Shown here in pieces: positions 1-6,939 of a stretch of DNA of 7,250 bases; within the stretch, counting starts at the first letter, position 1; each line of letters starts with the position of its first letter. The translations under genes were made by a program, and so were the position numbers. Source of the stretch: Acidimicrobiaceae bacterium (GTDB lineage Bacteria; Actinomycetota; Acidimicrobiia; Acidimicrobiales; Acidimicrobiaceae); NCBI GenBank assembly GCA_013044365.1, contig JABEUP010000232.1, positions 1-7,250 of the forward strand, written 5' to 3'. The notes under the pieces are model-generated. The model searched no databases. It had not been told where the DNA came from and saw only the letters and a program-made list of their open reading frames with translations.

Positions 1-2615
1 GCCGCCTGGGTACCATATACGACAATGACCTGCTTCAACTCGGGCAATGGATTTTGTGATGACTGAACATAGAGAGGTCTGACGTAAAGCAGGGCCTTGT
101 GCACGGGAATCATCAGCATCTGTCCAAATTCAACCTGGGATCCATGCTGATCCAGTAGAGAAATGGCTTGCGATATGCCTGGTGATGCGCTTATAGCTGC
201 GTTTACCAACGCAGGACCGTCCACTTGCATCGATCTCGGAGTGATGTAGGCCGTCAATTTTCCATACGATCCCGGGTCAGAGCTTGCTGCCAGGAATCCA
301 GAGAGAGTCTGAATTTGGTTGTTGGTGGAAACTGGGACGAAAGGCTCAGTAAGGTCAAAGCTCAGTCCAGTTTGGCCAGGAAGCCTCAAAAGCTGGTATG
401 AGGGCTGCATCCGGGCAACTTGGGTACTTATAACCGGCAGGCCGAGGGAATTTGTCGATTGCGTTTGTGTCAGTGCCGTCTTGCTAGGTGAGGTTCCAGG
501 ATCTTGGGCCAATGTCCAAGCATCTCCCGCATTGTAAAATCCAGCAGGATTGGTTATGTGGTACCTACCGTACATGGTTGCCTGCACTGTAAACCCATCG
601 AAGGGGTACTTGAAGTGCGCAACTAATCCCGAAGGTGCTTGAGAAACCGGAGTGAAGATGTTCGGAAACGCCTTTTCGTAAACTTGGATGATTGGGTCAG
701 CCTGGTCCACGACGTAATATTTCATTGAACCTGAGTAGGCATTGATAACGACTTTCACCGAATTGCGGAAGTAATTGAACTGCGAATTCAAGCCAGAACC
801 AGGATTTATGTGTGAGATGTTAGCTGCTTGTGCATACGGAAATTGCGAGGTAGTCGTGTACCCATTGATGATCCAATAAATCTGGCCATTGTAAATGACC
901 GGATATGGTTGTGAACCATACTTCAAAAACGGGGCGGCTTTCTCAGCCCGCTGAACGATATCACGATTGAACATAAACCGTGAATTGGGAGTTATCAAAC
1001 CCGAAATCAGCGTGTTGATGTCACCAAATCTTAATGCAAAGGCCGCTCGCCTAACGAACGAGGACAGCTGGACCCCGCCGGTACCTTGATAATGCGTCTC
1101 AACCGTCGTACCAGAGTTAGTTTGATAGTCGATCTCAGGTTGGTTAGTGTTGGCAATCACAAAACCGGGATTATTTGTTCCGTAATAGACCTGGGGCTGT
1201 GAAATGGTAGGTGCCCCTCTACTCGATGATGGCGGCAAGTCCTGAATGTCGAATGCCGGGTTTCCATTGGCGGTAGCTTGGTTAGCTGGAGCCAGCACCG
1301 CGCCGTAGCCGTGTGTGTATTGTAGGTGGAGATTTATCCATGACTGTGCTGGCAAGTCCGTCGCGTTGATCTGTCTGACGCCAATGATTACCGGTGTTTG
1401 AGTTCCGTTAATGACATAACGATCCACCGCCAAGCCGTTGAACTGATAGTAAGAGCGGATGTCTTGGAGTTTGTTAAAGGTCTGGACCGGAGTTGTTGGA
1501 TCCCAAAGCCTTGCGGCGGCCAGAGTTGGCGCATCCGTTGCCAGAGTTGCACCGCTTATTGTGCTGGTGTAATCGAATGGCTGCTGAGCGACATTATTTA
1601 TCCCCATTGCAAATCGTGTAGCCGTAATATTGCGTTGAATGTAAGGCGACTCTTTCGAGATCTGCGATGGCTGCACAACAAACTTTTGTACTATTGCCGG
1701 ATAGACACCTCCCAGAATTACGGAAATAAGTCCCCATAGACCGACAGCCACCGCCGGCAGCACCCACCCTCGGCGTCGGATATTGAGGAGAAGGATGACT
1801 GCCGAAACAACTGAAATGAAAAGGAGCAGTGTAAGTGCTGGCAGCACCGCATGGATATCGGTATAGCCGGCTCCATTCACGTAGGCATCGCTGGCATTTA
1901 CCAACTTATACCTTTGCAGGTAGTAGCCAACTGCCTTGACTAGGGCTATCAATGCCAGAATGAAGGATAGATGGGCCTTAACCGCCGGACTCACTCGCGG
2001 GCCTGTTCCCTGCAATCGTATCCCGCCATCGAAGTAACTCGCTGCGGCTGCTGCCAAGAGCAAAACTAGGAGAGCCAGGATACTCCACGACACCAGAAAT
2101 GAGAGAAAAGGTAATCGGAAGATGTAGAAAGAGGCATCCTTGTGAAACTGAGGATCGCTCCAGCCGAAAGGTACTGAATTGGAGTACAGTATCCAGTTTT
2201 TCCACTGGCCAGAAGCTGGGGTGCCTACGATTATCGCCAGGAAAGCCGAAACAATTATCCGGGCGAGTCTTGGAAATTTGCTTGTAATCGATCGAAAACG
2301 AACAATAAGCTCGTCGTTGCTTGTATGCGGGGCTGGCATCGGTGGACTCAGCTTTTTAGCGACCGCAAGATTGGCAAACATAAGAACGAAGAAGATCAGA
2401 TCGAAAACGATTGCGAGTCCTAACTTGTCAAGCAATATGCCTTTCCAAACCTCGGTAAAATGAATGTTTGAAAACCAAAGAAAATCGGTATAGAAAACTG
2501 CGATGCTCCTCAGGGACAGCAGAAGAACGAAGACAATAACGATCGCGACGAAAAAAAGTAACTGTCTTTTAGCTACGCGTCTTCTCTGTGGTGGCAAAGC
2601 AGCTGGAATTCTCAT
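1..2615 (-). CDS. UPF0182 family large membrane protein (C-terminus outside window)
   Basis: Reading the minus strand from the ATG at 2615 gives 871 codons without a stop, running off the left edge. Family members are usually about 900-1000 residues, so most of the protein is present. Seven hydrophobic helices are visible at roughly residues 18-38, 62-84, 118-134, 165-190, 212-230, 256-278 and 285-308. A long, mostly extracytoplasmic region follows. Blocks I recognise from UPF0182 (COG1615) include GAGYTDIHAVLPA after helix 5, KESPYIQRNITATR after helix 7, then RLWDP, QDIRSYYQF, YTHGYGAVLAP, QPVIYNG-like QPYPVIYNG, RNSVKVVINAYSG and, near the left edge, LLYVRPLYVQ. The biochemical role of this family is not established, and I assign none. 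The ATG is the only canonical start nearby, since an in-frame TAG lies about 11 codons upstream. It has no obvious Shine-Dalgarno sequence. The gene diverges from the glycosyltransferase operon. The family call is secure. Confidence 0.95.
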   Translation of the reverse strand, partial: MRIPAALPPQRRRVAKRQLLFFVAIVIVFVLLLSLRSIAVFYTDFLWFSNIHFTEVWKGILLDKLGLAIVFDLIFFVLMFANLAVAKKLSPPMPAPHTSNDELIVRFRSITSKFPRLARIIVSAFLAIIVGTPASGQWKNWILYSNSVPFGWSDPQFHKDASFYIFRLPFLSFLVSWSILALLVLLLAAAAASYFDGGIRLQGTGPRVSPAVKAHLSFILALIALVKAVGYYLQRYKLVNASDAYVNGAGYTDIHAVLPALTLLLFISVVSAVILLLNIRRRGWVLPAVAVGLWGLISVILGGVYPAIVQKFVVQPSQISKESPYIQRNITATRFAMGINNVAQQPFDYTSTISGATLATDAPTLAAARLWDPTTPVQTFNKLQDIRSYYQFNGLAVDRYVINGTQTPVIIGVRQINATDLPAQSWINLHLQYTHGYGAVLAPANQATANGNPAFDIQDLPPSSSRGAPTISQPQVYYGTNNPGFVIANTNQPEIDYQTNSGTTVETHYQGTGGVQLSSFVRRAAFALRFGDINTLISGLITPNSRFMFNRDIVQRAEKAAPFLKYGSQPYPVIYNGQIYWIINGYTTTSQFPYAQAANISHINPGSGLNSQFNYFRNSVKVVINAYSGSMKYYVVDQADPIIQVYEKAFPNIFTPVSQAPSGLVAHFKYPFDGFTVQATMYGRYHITNPAGFYNAGDAWTLAQDPGTSPSKTALTQTQSTNSLGLPVISTQVARMQPSYQLLRLPGQTGLSFDLTEPFVPVSTNNQIQTLSGFLAASSDPGSYGKLTAYITPRSMQVDGPALVNAAISASPGISQAISLLDQHGSQVEFGQMLMIPVHKALLYVRPLYVQSSQNPLPELKQVIVVYGTQA

Positions 2616-2907
2616 AGAAACGACATTAGGTGATAAATGGCTCTAATAGTCATCTGGGGGAGGTTGTGGCGGACTGGTCAAGAATCTGACGTTGGGGAAA
2701 AATTGGCCGGATCGTGATTCGATCAGGTCTGACCGTAGGTGGAATGTCCATACTCCTATCGAGCGCTACAAGGCCAATGTCGTGGACCTGAAGCTGATAA
2801 AACAACCCTTATCAATTGCTCAATTGCCGCTGGGACAAATCGGGACTGGAAATCGGGTGGATTTAAATCGGTATTGGAGCATCAATTGGCCAATCTTTGG
2901 AGATTTT
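2616..2907. other. Divergent intergenic region between the UPF0182 and glycosyltransferase genes
   Basis: These roughly 290 bases separate two divergent genes and should hold promoters for both. I could not identify a convincing -35/-10 pair on either strand. The plus-strand glycosyltransferase frame stays open leftward to a TTG at 2692, but that extension resembles no part of the GT2 fold and its TTG lacks a ribosome binding site. I therefore treat it as untranslated leader. CAATTG occurs three times between about 2810 and 2890. No other gene is seen here. Confidence 0.5.
2899..2902 (+). promoter_or_regulatory. Shine-Dalgarno (GGAG) for the glycosyltransferase GTG start
   Basis: GGAG lies 5 bases before the GTG at 2908. 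The in-frame ATG at 2938 has nothing comparable upstream, so this site favours the GTG, although the spacing is slightly short. Confidence 0.5.
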
Positions 2908-3846
2908 GTGAACCGGTGTTCAAGTAAGATTTACGCCATGCCCTTCTCATGTCAACCGCGGTTCAGCGTAGTAATCCCGGCACTGAACGAGGCTAGTTAC
3001 TTAGCCACCACGCTCGCTTCGCTCTCTTGTCAGGACTTTTCAGGCGATTACGAGGTGATCGTGGTGGACAACAACAGCACCGACAACACTGCCTATATCG
3101 CTGAAGCACATGGTGTCCGAGTCGTGTCAGAACCGCGTCCGGGGATATGCCAGGCTCGGCAAACCGGGACGGAAAACAGTCGAGGGGAGATTGTAGTTTC
3201 GACTGATGCTGACACCACCTTCCCAACGTCATGGTTGTCGGGTATCGACAAGGCCTTCTCGGCAGACCCCTCTTGCGTCGCTGTCGCCGGTTCCTGCAGG
3301 TTCTCAAATGCTCCTTGGTGGGGAACCATCTATTCCAGTGTTCTTTTCAGTGCGGTTTACTTTATCGCCCTTGTGACAGGTCGGGTACTCTACGTCACTG
3401 CCACGAATTTTTCGTTCAAGAAGACAGCCTGGGGTGGCTACGACACCAGGCTGACCCAGGGTGGTGACGAACTCGATCTGCTCAGACGCTTGCGTCGCCG
3501 AGGAAAGGTGATCTTCCTGCGAGACAACCCGACCATGACCTCGGCTCGACGCCTTCAGAGGGGGCTATTCTATAACCTCTTCGTCACCTTCTTCTACTAT
3601 TACGCCCTTGCCTACCTCTTGAACCGCCTCTTCCGTCGGACACTGATGCATACAGCACCTGCATTTCGCACCGAGAGGAAGTCTCCACGTGCCTATCTGA
3701 AGATATGGCCTGGTGCTTACGGTGCTGGAATGTGGGGGATCTGTATCCTTTTAGCCATCTTCGCGACACCGATAGGAAGAGATCTTGCGGAGGGATTCGA
3801 AGCAACATTCACTGTCCTACGCCGCGACCTATTCCTGCCCGTCTGA
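2908..3846 (+). CDS. Family 2 glycosyltransferase, membrane-associated
   Basis: Read from the GTG at 2908 this is 312 residues; the ATG at 2938 would give 302. The GT-A fold begins with FSVVIPALNEA (residues 19-29), followed by VIVVDNNSTDNT (50-61), the nucleotide-sugar-binding segment. The metal-binding DxD motif is D100-A-D102. GGDELD (185-190) carries the likely catalytic base of the ED-type motif. A TSARR segment (211-215) follows. The QxxRW motif of processive chitin, cellulose or hyaluronan synthases is absent, which points to a single-transfer enzyme rather than a NodC or PgaC type polymerase. Hydrophobic stretches at about 140-157, 220-238 and 271-287 suggest membrane association. It probably moves a sugar from a nucleotide donor to a lipid or glycan acceptor at the inner face of the membrane. 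Its stop overlaps the start of the deacetylase gene by one base, so the two are likely co-translated and act on the same glycan. Donor and acceptor cannot be read from the sequence. Confidence 0.9.
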   Translation: MNRCSSKIYAMPFSCQPRFSVVIPALNEASYLATTLASLSCQDFSGDYEVIVVDNNSTDNTAYIAEAHGVRVVSEPRPGICQARQTGTENSRGEIVVSTDADTTFPTSWLSGIDKAFSADPSCVAVAGSCRFSNAPWWGTIYSSVLFSAVYFIALVTGRVLYVTATNFSFKKTAWGGYDTRLTQGGDELDLLRRLRRRGKVIFLRDNPTMTSARRLQRGLFYNLFVTFFYYYALAYLLNRLFRRTLMHTAPAFRTERKSPRAYLKIWPGAYGAGMWGICILLAIFATPIGRDLAEGFEATFTVLRRDLFLPV

Positions 3847-4577
3847 TGATTATCCTGGCCTCTGGAAGCATATCGGCTGTGGTGCTGGGGCTGGGGTACT
3901 GGATTTTCATGTCACCGTATTCGCAATTGTTTGGGGACTTCTCCTACAAGGGTATGACATCCGGGAAGGTCGTGGCATTGACTTTTGACGACGGTCCCAA
4001 TGAGCCGTTCACCTCGGAGATCGCAGATTTCTTACGTACGCGAGCGGTTACTGCTACATTTTTCCAGGTGGGGCGTTGCGTCGACCGGAACCCAGAAGTA
4101 ACGGAGCGTTTGGCCAGAGAAGGTCATCTCATCGGAACTCATTCTTACTCCCACCGATTCCGCCACTGCCTCCGTTGGTCTATCCAGAAGAAAGATATCG
4201 AGAGAGGCCAGCAGACACTGACTACACTGCTGGGTCGGCGACCGGCTCTGTTCCGCCCACCCTGGTTGTTCCGTCATCCCTCAATGCTGCGGACCTTGAG
4301 GGTCCAAGGTCTAGAACCAATCTCGGGAGAGTTCGCACATGTGCTTGAAGTGTTTCAACCCAGCCCTGAAAGGATCGCCCGCCGGGCCCTGGCAAAGGTG
4401 CGACCGGGTGCAATCCTGATCTTCCATGATGGTTTCGACGCTCGGACCGGCCCCCGAGGCCGGACCGTCGAAGCGGTGAAGCTGGTTGTCGACCATCTGC
4501 TCAGAGACGGCTACAGCTTTGCGACGATTGACGAACTGCTCGGAATACCCGGCTATCACGCACAGGGAAAAAGCTGA
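3846..4577 (+). CDS. NodB-domain polysaccharide deacetylase, membrane-anchored
   Basis: This is a 243-residue carbohydrate esterase family 4 protein. A hydrophobic stretch at residues 4-22 is probably an uncleaved signal anchor that places the catalytic domain outside the membrane. The NodB motifs appear in order. Motif 1 is TFDDGP (46-51), with D48 the likely base and D49 a metal ligand. Motif 2 is H99-S-Y-S-H103, the two metal-binding histidines. Motif 3 is RPPW (137-140). Motif 5 is IFHDG, with H194 the likely catalytic acid. The usual motif 4 (an Asp...Trp segment) is not evident; its place is taken by a sequence around residues 157-165. The family removes N- or O-acetyl groups from chitin-like chains, peptidoglycan or lipid-linked amino sugars. 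The ATG sits in TGATG and overlaps the glycosyltransferase stop by one base, with no Shine-Dalgarno sequence, implying translational coupling. A longer frame leftward to 3705 runs inside the glycosyltransferase gene and is rejected. The substrate is unknown, but the paired glycosyltransferase suggests an acetylated amino sugar. Confidence 0.92.
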   Translation: MIILASGSISAVVLGLGYWIFMSPYSQLFGDFSYKGMTSGKVVALTFDDGPNEPFTSEIADFLRTRAVTATFFQVGRCVDRNPEVTERLAREGHLIGTHSYSHRFRHCLRWSIQKKDIERGQQTLTTLLGRRPALFRPPWLFRHPSMLRTLRVQGLEPISGEFAHVLEVFQPSPERIARRALAKVRPGAILIFHDGFDARTGPRGRTVEAVKLVVDHLLRDGYSFATIDELLGIPGYHAQGKS

Positions 4578-4582
4578 CCTGG

Positions 4583-4601
4583 TCGAGCACAGCTCGCTCG
4601 A
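4583..4601. other. Short inverted repeat just after the GT2-NodB operon
   Basis: TCGAGC and GCTCGA form a 6-bp perfect stem with a 7-base loop, starting 6 bases after the deacetylase stop. There is no T-run after it, so it is not a typical intrinsic terminator. It could be a weak transcription end or an mRNA-stabilising hairpin. Confidence 0.35.
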
Positions 4602-4724
4602 GACGGGTTAGCATACCTCGTGATCCGTTTTCTCTGGCGGCTCGAATTGGAAGGCATATCCTGCAAAAAATGCCATCAAGGTATTGTTATGGCTCAATGG
4701 AGGGTAGCTGACCCAGCTGAATAC

Positions 4725-4740
4725 TGTCCAAAGTAGGACA
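4725..4740. other. Small hairpin TGTCC-N6-GGACA
   Basis: A 5-bp perfect stem with a 6-base loop is followed by TCTTT. It lies in the leader of the decayed cold-shock gene, downstream of the GT2-NodB operon. The stem is short and may be chance. A weak terminator is possible. Confidence 0.25.
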
Positions 4741-4816
4741 TCTTTCGTTTGAACAGAGGAATTCCCTTCTGTGTTGTGGTGATTGTAGCTATTCTCCAGG
4801 AAGTGAGACCGTCGCC

Positions 4817-5006
4817 ATGTTGACCGGTAAGGTAATTCAACTCTTGGAGGGTATGGACTTAATATCTCAGGATAACAGTTCAGACGTTTTCGTTTGCTTC
4901 AGAGCTGTTCAAACTAACGGTCACAAAGTACTTAAGTATGGACAGACTGTCGCGTTGGAAACTCAGGATGTCCAAACGTTTGCAGGCTATTGAGATACGA
5001 CTTCTC
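4817..5006 (+). pseudogene. Decayed cold-shock protein (CspA-like) gene, frameshifted
   Basis: From the ATG at 4817 a 58-codon frame ends at TGA 4991-4993. Its middle matches the cold-shock domain closely: LISQD (15-19), DVFVCF (23-28, against the RNP2-type DVFVHF), AVQTNGHKVL (30-39, against AIQxxGFKxL) and YGQTVALE (41-48, against EGQxVxFE). Near codon 50 the similarity leaves this frame and resumes in the +1 frame: MSKRLQAIEIRLL at 4968-5006 matches the usual GPKGLQAxNVRxL ending. This implies a one-base shift near 4964-4968. The first strand is also damaged: the KWFN...KGFGFI block is shortened by about two residues, RNP1 reads EGMDLI, and the RNA-stacking aromatics Trp and Phe are gone. 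An FNS trace in another frame at 4836-4844 hints at two compensating indels. Intact family members are 65-70 residue single-stranded nucleic-acid binding proteins acting as RNA chaperones. The 58-residue product, if made, is unlikely to bind RNA. A strongly diverged functional paralogue is the alternative. Confidence 0.75.
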
Positions 5007-5013
5007 TTCAGAG

Positions 5014-5080
5014 TTCATCAGTTAGAAACGCCTCGGAGAAGTTGCGACTTCACATTTATGACACTAGTTTTGCTGATGAA
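5014..5080. repeat. Nested inverted repeats between convergent genes
   Basis: TTCATCAG (5014-5021) and CTGATGAA (5073-5080) are perfect 8-bp inverted copies. Between them GAAGT (5038-5042) and ACTTC (5047-5051) form a smaller hairpin with a 4-base loop. The structure lies between the end of the decayed cold-shock gene and the end of the carboxypeptidase gene, where two convergent transcripts would stop. It is not GC-rich and lacks a T-run, so a terminator role is only a guess. Confidence 0.35.
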
Positions 5081-5111
5081 GTTGAGTCACTCTGGCTATC
5101 ATTGACAGCTT

Positions 5112-6374
5112 CTAGAGTCTCCCGAGACGCCAAGCCAACGACGGACTTTGAATGGCCTTGGTGGCGATTAGCGGTACCGTTGCGGTTTGCGCACCGATTG
5201 CCACGGTAAGTAGTCCGACTTTTGCGCCCTTGGGAATGGCATGACCCAGCTTGATGAATTTTGCACTATAGGTCACGTGCAGTCCGGGCCAACCAACGAA
5301 TGAAACACTTTGTGCTGCGTCAACCGCCACTGGCTGAGCACCAGGCGCAGATATAGAAGCAACTGCCTGACCTTGCTTCAAAACACTGAAATGGGACGGC
5401 ACTTTTCGAGCCGCATTAACTAGCTTCGTACTCTCAGACAACGCCGCAATGAGTGGCTGAACTCCCGTTTGGCCCAAGATCACCCCAACGATCAGATCCT
5501 TGGACCCTGCCACGGTTGCAGCAAATACAAGGTCTCCCTCATTGCCCATTGAGCCAGTTTTGATCCCAACAAAGCCGTCATGGCCCACGTCATAGTTGAC
5601 GTTATAGACTACCCCCACCACGGGGAGAGTGGCCTGGGGCTTGGCAACTATCTGAGCGAGCACCGGATTTTTCAGCAGGGCCAGAGCGGCTAGGACCTGG
5701 TCGTGCGCCGTTCCGACGGTTCCGCTGTCGAGGCCGGTGGGATCTTTGAAAACCGTCCTAGTCATTCCAAGCGACTTGGCCATGGAATTCATCTTTGCAA
5801 CGAATGCAGACGTGGAGCCGGCGTCCCAGATGGCCAGTGTGGATGAGATATTGTCAGCAGAAGGAACGAGAAGGGCCTCAAGAAGTTGGTATTCATTAAG
5901 CTGTTCTCCATTGGCCACAGCCATCACGGAATCCTGTTGCTGCAGCATGGACTGATAGGTAGCCACATCACTCGGGGTCATGGTAAGAGTCGGCCCTATG
6001 GTGCCAAGTGCCAAGGGATGGTCCTTGACGATAACCAACGCTGTAACAATCTTTGCTACTGATGCCAGAGGAATCTGGGAGTTTGCATTGAAGCTACCAA
6101 CTGTACCAATATTTTGGATCTGAATCTCACCGCCACCTTGTGAAGGCCAGGGTAGTGAAGGAGTTGCTCCGGGAATCACTTTGTCGCTAACGGTAGACTT
6201 TGCATTTGGAAGCGGCACCGGCCTTATGAGCTGTACCACCGACAAAACTACAATTAACACGACCAAGATCACGATGACTCTTGAAAGTCTGGCAAAGGAA
6301 GACTCCGAATCACTGTAGTGGCTTCCGCTTGAGTGGGTGGAGCTGGGACTTATCCAAAAGTCATTTCTTCTCAT
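5112..6374 (-). CDS. D-alanyl-D-alanine carboxypeptidase (peptidase S11, DacA/PBP5-like)
   Basis: This penicillin-binding enzyme removes the terminal D-Ala from peptidoglycan pentapeptides on the outer face of the membrane, limiting cross-linking. From the ATG at 6374 it is 420 residues. A Ser-rich cytoplasmic tail (1-32) is followed by one hydrophobic anchor (33-50), a linker, and the transpeptidase-like domain. The active-site SxxK is S105-V-A-K108. The second motif lies in LLVPSADN, with S172. KTG is at 272-274. The spacings of 67 and 100 residues agree well with E. coli PBP5. The SxN position reads S-A-D, with an Asn one residue later, a departure from the common SGN. Residues about 310-400 are probably a beta-rich PBP5-type C-terminal domain. 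The TTG at 6401 would add nine residues, but GGAGG at 6384-6388 sits 9 bases before the ATG and decides the start. The gene stands alone, with no operon partner in view. DacB-like naming is equally possible, so no symbol is assigned. Confidence 0.93.
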   Translation of the reverse strand: MRRNDFWISPSSTHSSGSHYSDSESSFARLSRVIVILVVLIVVLSVVQLIRPVPLPNAKSTVSDKVIPGATPSLPWPSQGGGEIQIQNIGTVGSFNANSQIPLASVAKIVTALVIVKDHPLALGTIGPTLTMTPSDVATYQSMLQQQDSVMAVANGEQLNEYQLLEALLVPSADNISSTLAIWDAGSTSAFVAKMNSMAKSLGMTRTVFKDPTGLDSGTVGTAHDQVLAALALLKNPVLAQIVAKPQATLPVVGVVYNVNYDVGHDGFVGIKTGSMGNEGDLVFAATVAGSKDLIVGVILGQTGVQPLIAALSESTKLVNAARKVPSHFSVLKQGQAVASISAPGAQPVAVDAAQSVSFVGWPGLHVTYSAKFIKLGHAIPKGAKVGLLTVAIGAQTATVPLIATKAIQSPSLAWRLGRL

Positions 6375-6383
6375 TCCGTAAAA

Positions 6384-6388
6384 CCTCC
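6384..6388 (-). promoter_or_regulatory. Shine-Dalgarno (GGAGG) of the carboxypeptidase gene
   Basis: On the minus strand GGAGG lies 9 bases upstream of the ATG at 6374. It falls inside the longer TTG-initiated frame, which argues against that upstream start. Confidence 0.75.
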
Positions 6389-6401
6389 AACATGAACACA
6401 A

Positions 6402-6850
6402 CCTTGAATTGCGAGTGTCAGCATGGGCAAAACTCTAAGGAACAAGATAGGTGAAAACGGATGTGGACGTTATTCGGAGAGCTGCAGCATACGGGGCTGA
6501 GGGTTGGCTCCGGCAGGTTTCAGTACCCGGTTCACCGACCATGATGGGCTCAGCTTTGCAAAAGTTTAGCGCCAAGGAATATCGATTTACACCCTTGGCG
6601 ACATCGGCCCCCATTTTGTTCCACTCTCATGTTGTCATTGTTCAAATTACGATATCGGGTGTTATGACCCTGGCGGACGTTCCATGTCGACAAGGGGTGG
6701 TGTGCTACTGAAGAGTGAGCGTTCTACCCCACATCTCCACATGGTTAGAACTGAGGAAACAAGGAGCTATCCCTCGTAATCTGCGAATTGTTTAGCACAA
6801 CCGTAATTGGTCGGTAGTTTGGTATGTAGTTGGGAAAATATTACTCGTAA
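6402..6850. other. Stretch without a convincing gene upstream of the carboxypeptidase
   Basis: This region should contain the carboxypeptidase promoter on the minus strand, but no clear -35/-10 pair could be picked out. A GTG-initiated 86-codon frame at 6451-6711 (plus) and a roughly 59-codon frame on the opposite strand ending near 6435 both exist. Neither shows a recognisable domain, a good ribosome binding site or a membrane or signal segment, and I regard both as chance openings. The part from about 6720 rightwards looks richer in A and T than the flanking genes. Confidence 0.45.
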
Positions 6851-6880
6851 ACACCTATCTACACCCATACACACCAATAG
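6851..6880. repeat. Three 10-bp direct repeats of ACACC(n)AT(n)(n)
   Basis: Units begin at 6851, 6861 and 6871: ACACCTATCT, ACACCCATAC and ACACCAATAG. Positions 1-5 and 7-8 are identical in all three. The exact 10-bp spacing puts the same bases on one face of the helix. They end 20 bases before an ATG at 6901 and upstream of the repeat-protein relic. A regulator site is possible; a simple local duplication is the alternative. Confidence 0.55.
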
Positions 6881-6939
6881 CAGGTCAACCTAGGTATTAC
6901 ATGAAAGTCACGTTGAATCGTTCCTGGTAAAAGCCCTGA

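Noticed and set aside
1978..2463. Frames of 62-94 codons on both strands over the UPF0182 gene
   Set aside because: They are shadows of the UPF0182 coding sequence, whose own frame gives the clear family match.
3705..3845. 47-codon upstream extension of the deacetylase frame
   Set aside because: It lies entirely within the glycosyltransferase coding sequence. The overlapping TGATG start is followed directly by a hydrophobic anchor typical of the N-terminus.
4620..4895. A minus-strand frame of about 90 codons opposite the cold-shock relic and its leader, with a fairly protein-like composition
   Set aside because: It has no usable start codon or ribosome binding site near its upstream stop, matches no family I recognise, and overlaps the better supported cold-shock relic.
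6375..6401. TTG start of the carboxypeptidase giving nine extra residues
   Set aside because: The Shine-Dalgarno GGAGG lies within this extension, correctly spaced for the ATG at 6374.
6451..6711. GTG-initiated 86-codon frame on the plus strand
   Set aside because: It has no recognised motif and only a weak AAGGAA upstream, and a competing frame lies on the other strand. Most likely a chance opening.
6888..6895. Palindrome ACCTAGGT before the ATG at 6901
   Set aside because: At eight bases it is expected by chance often enough, and it is not repeated nearby.
6901..6930. Nine-codon frame starting at the ATG at 6901
   Set aside because: It is too short to support as a gene. It is in frame with the repeat relic but closed by TAA, so it is noted only as a possible remnant of that gene's start.
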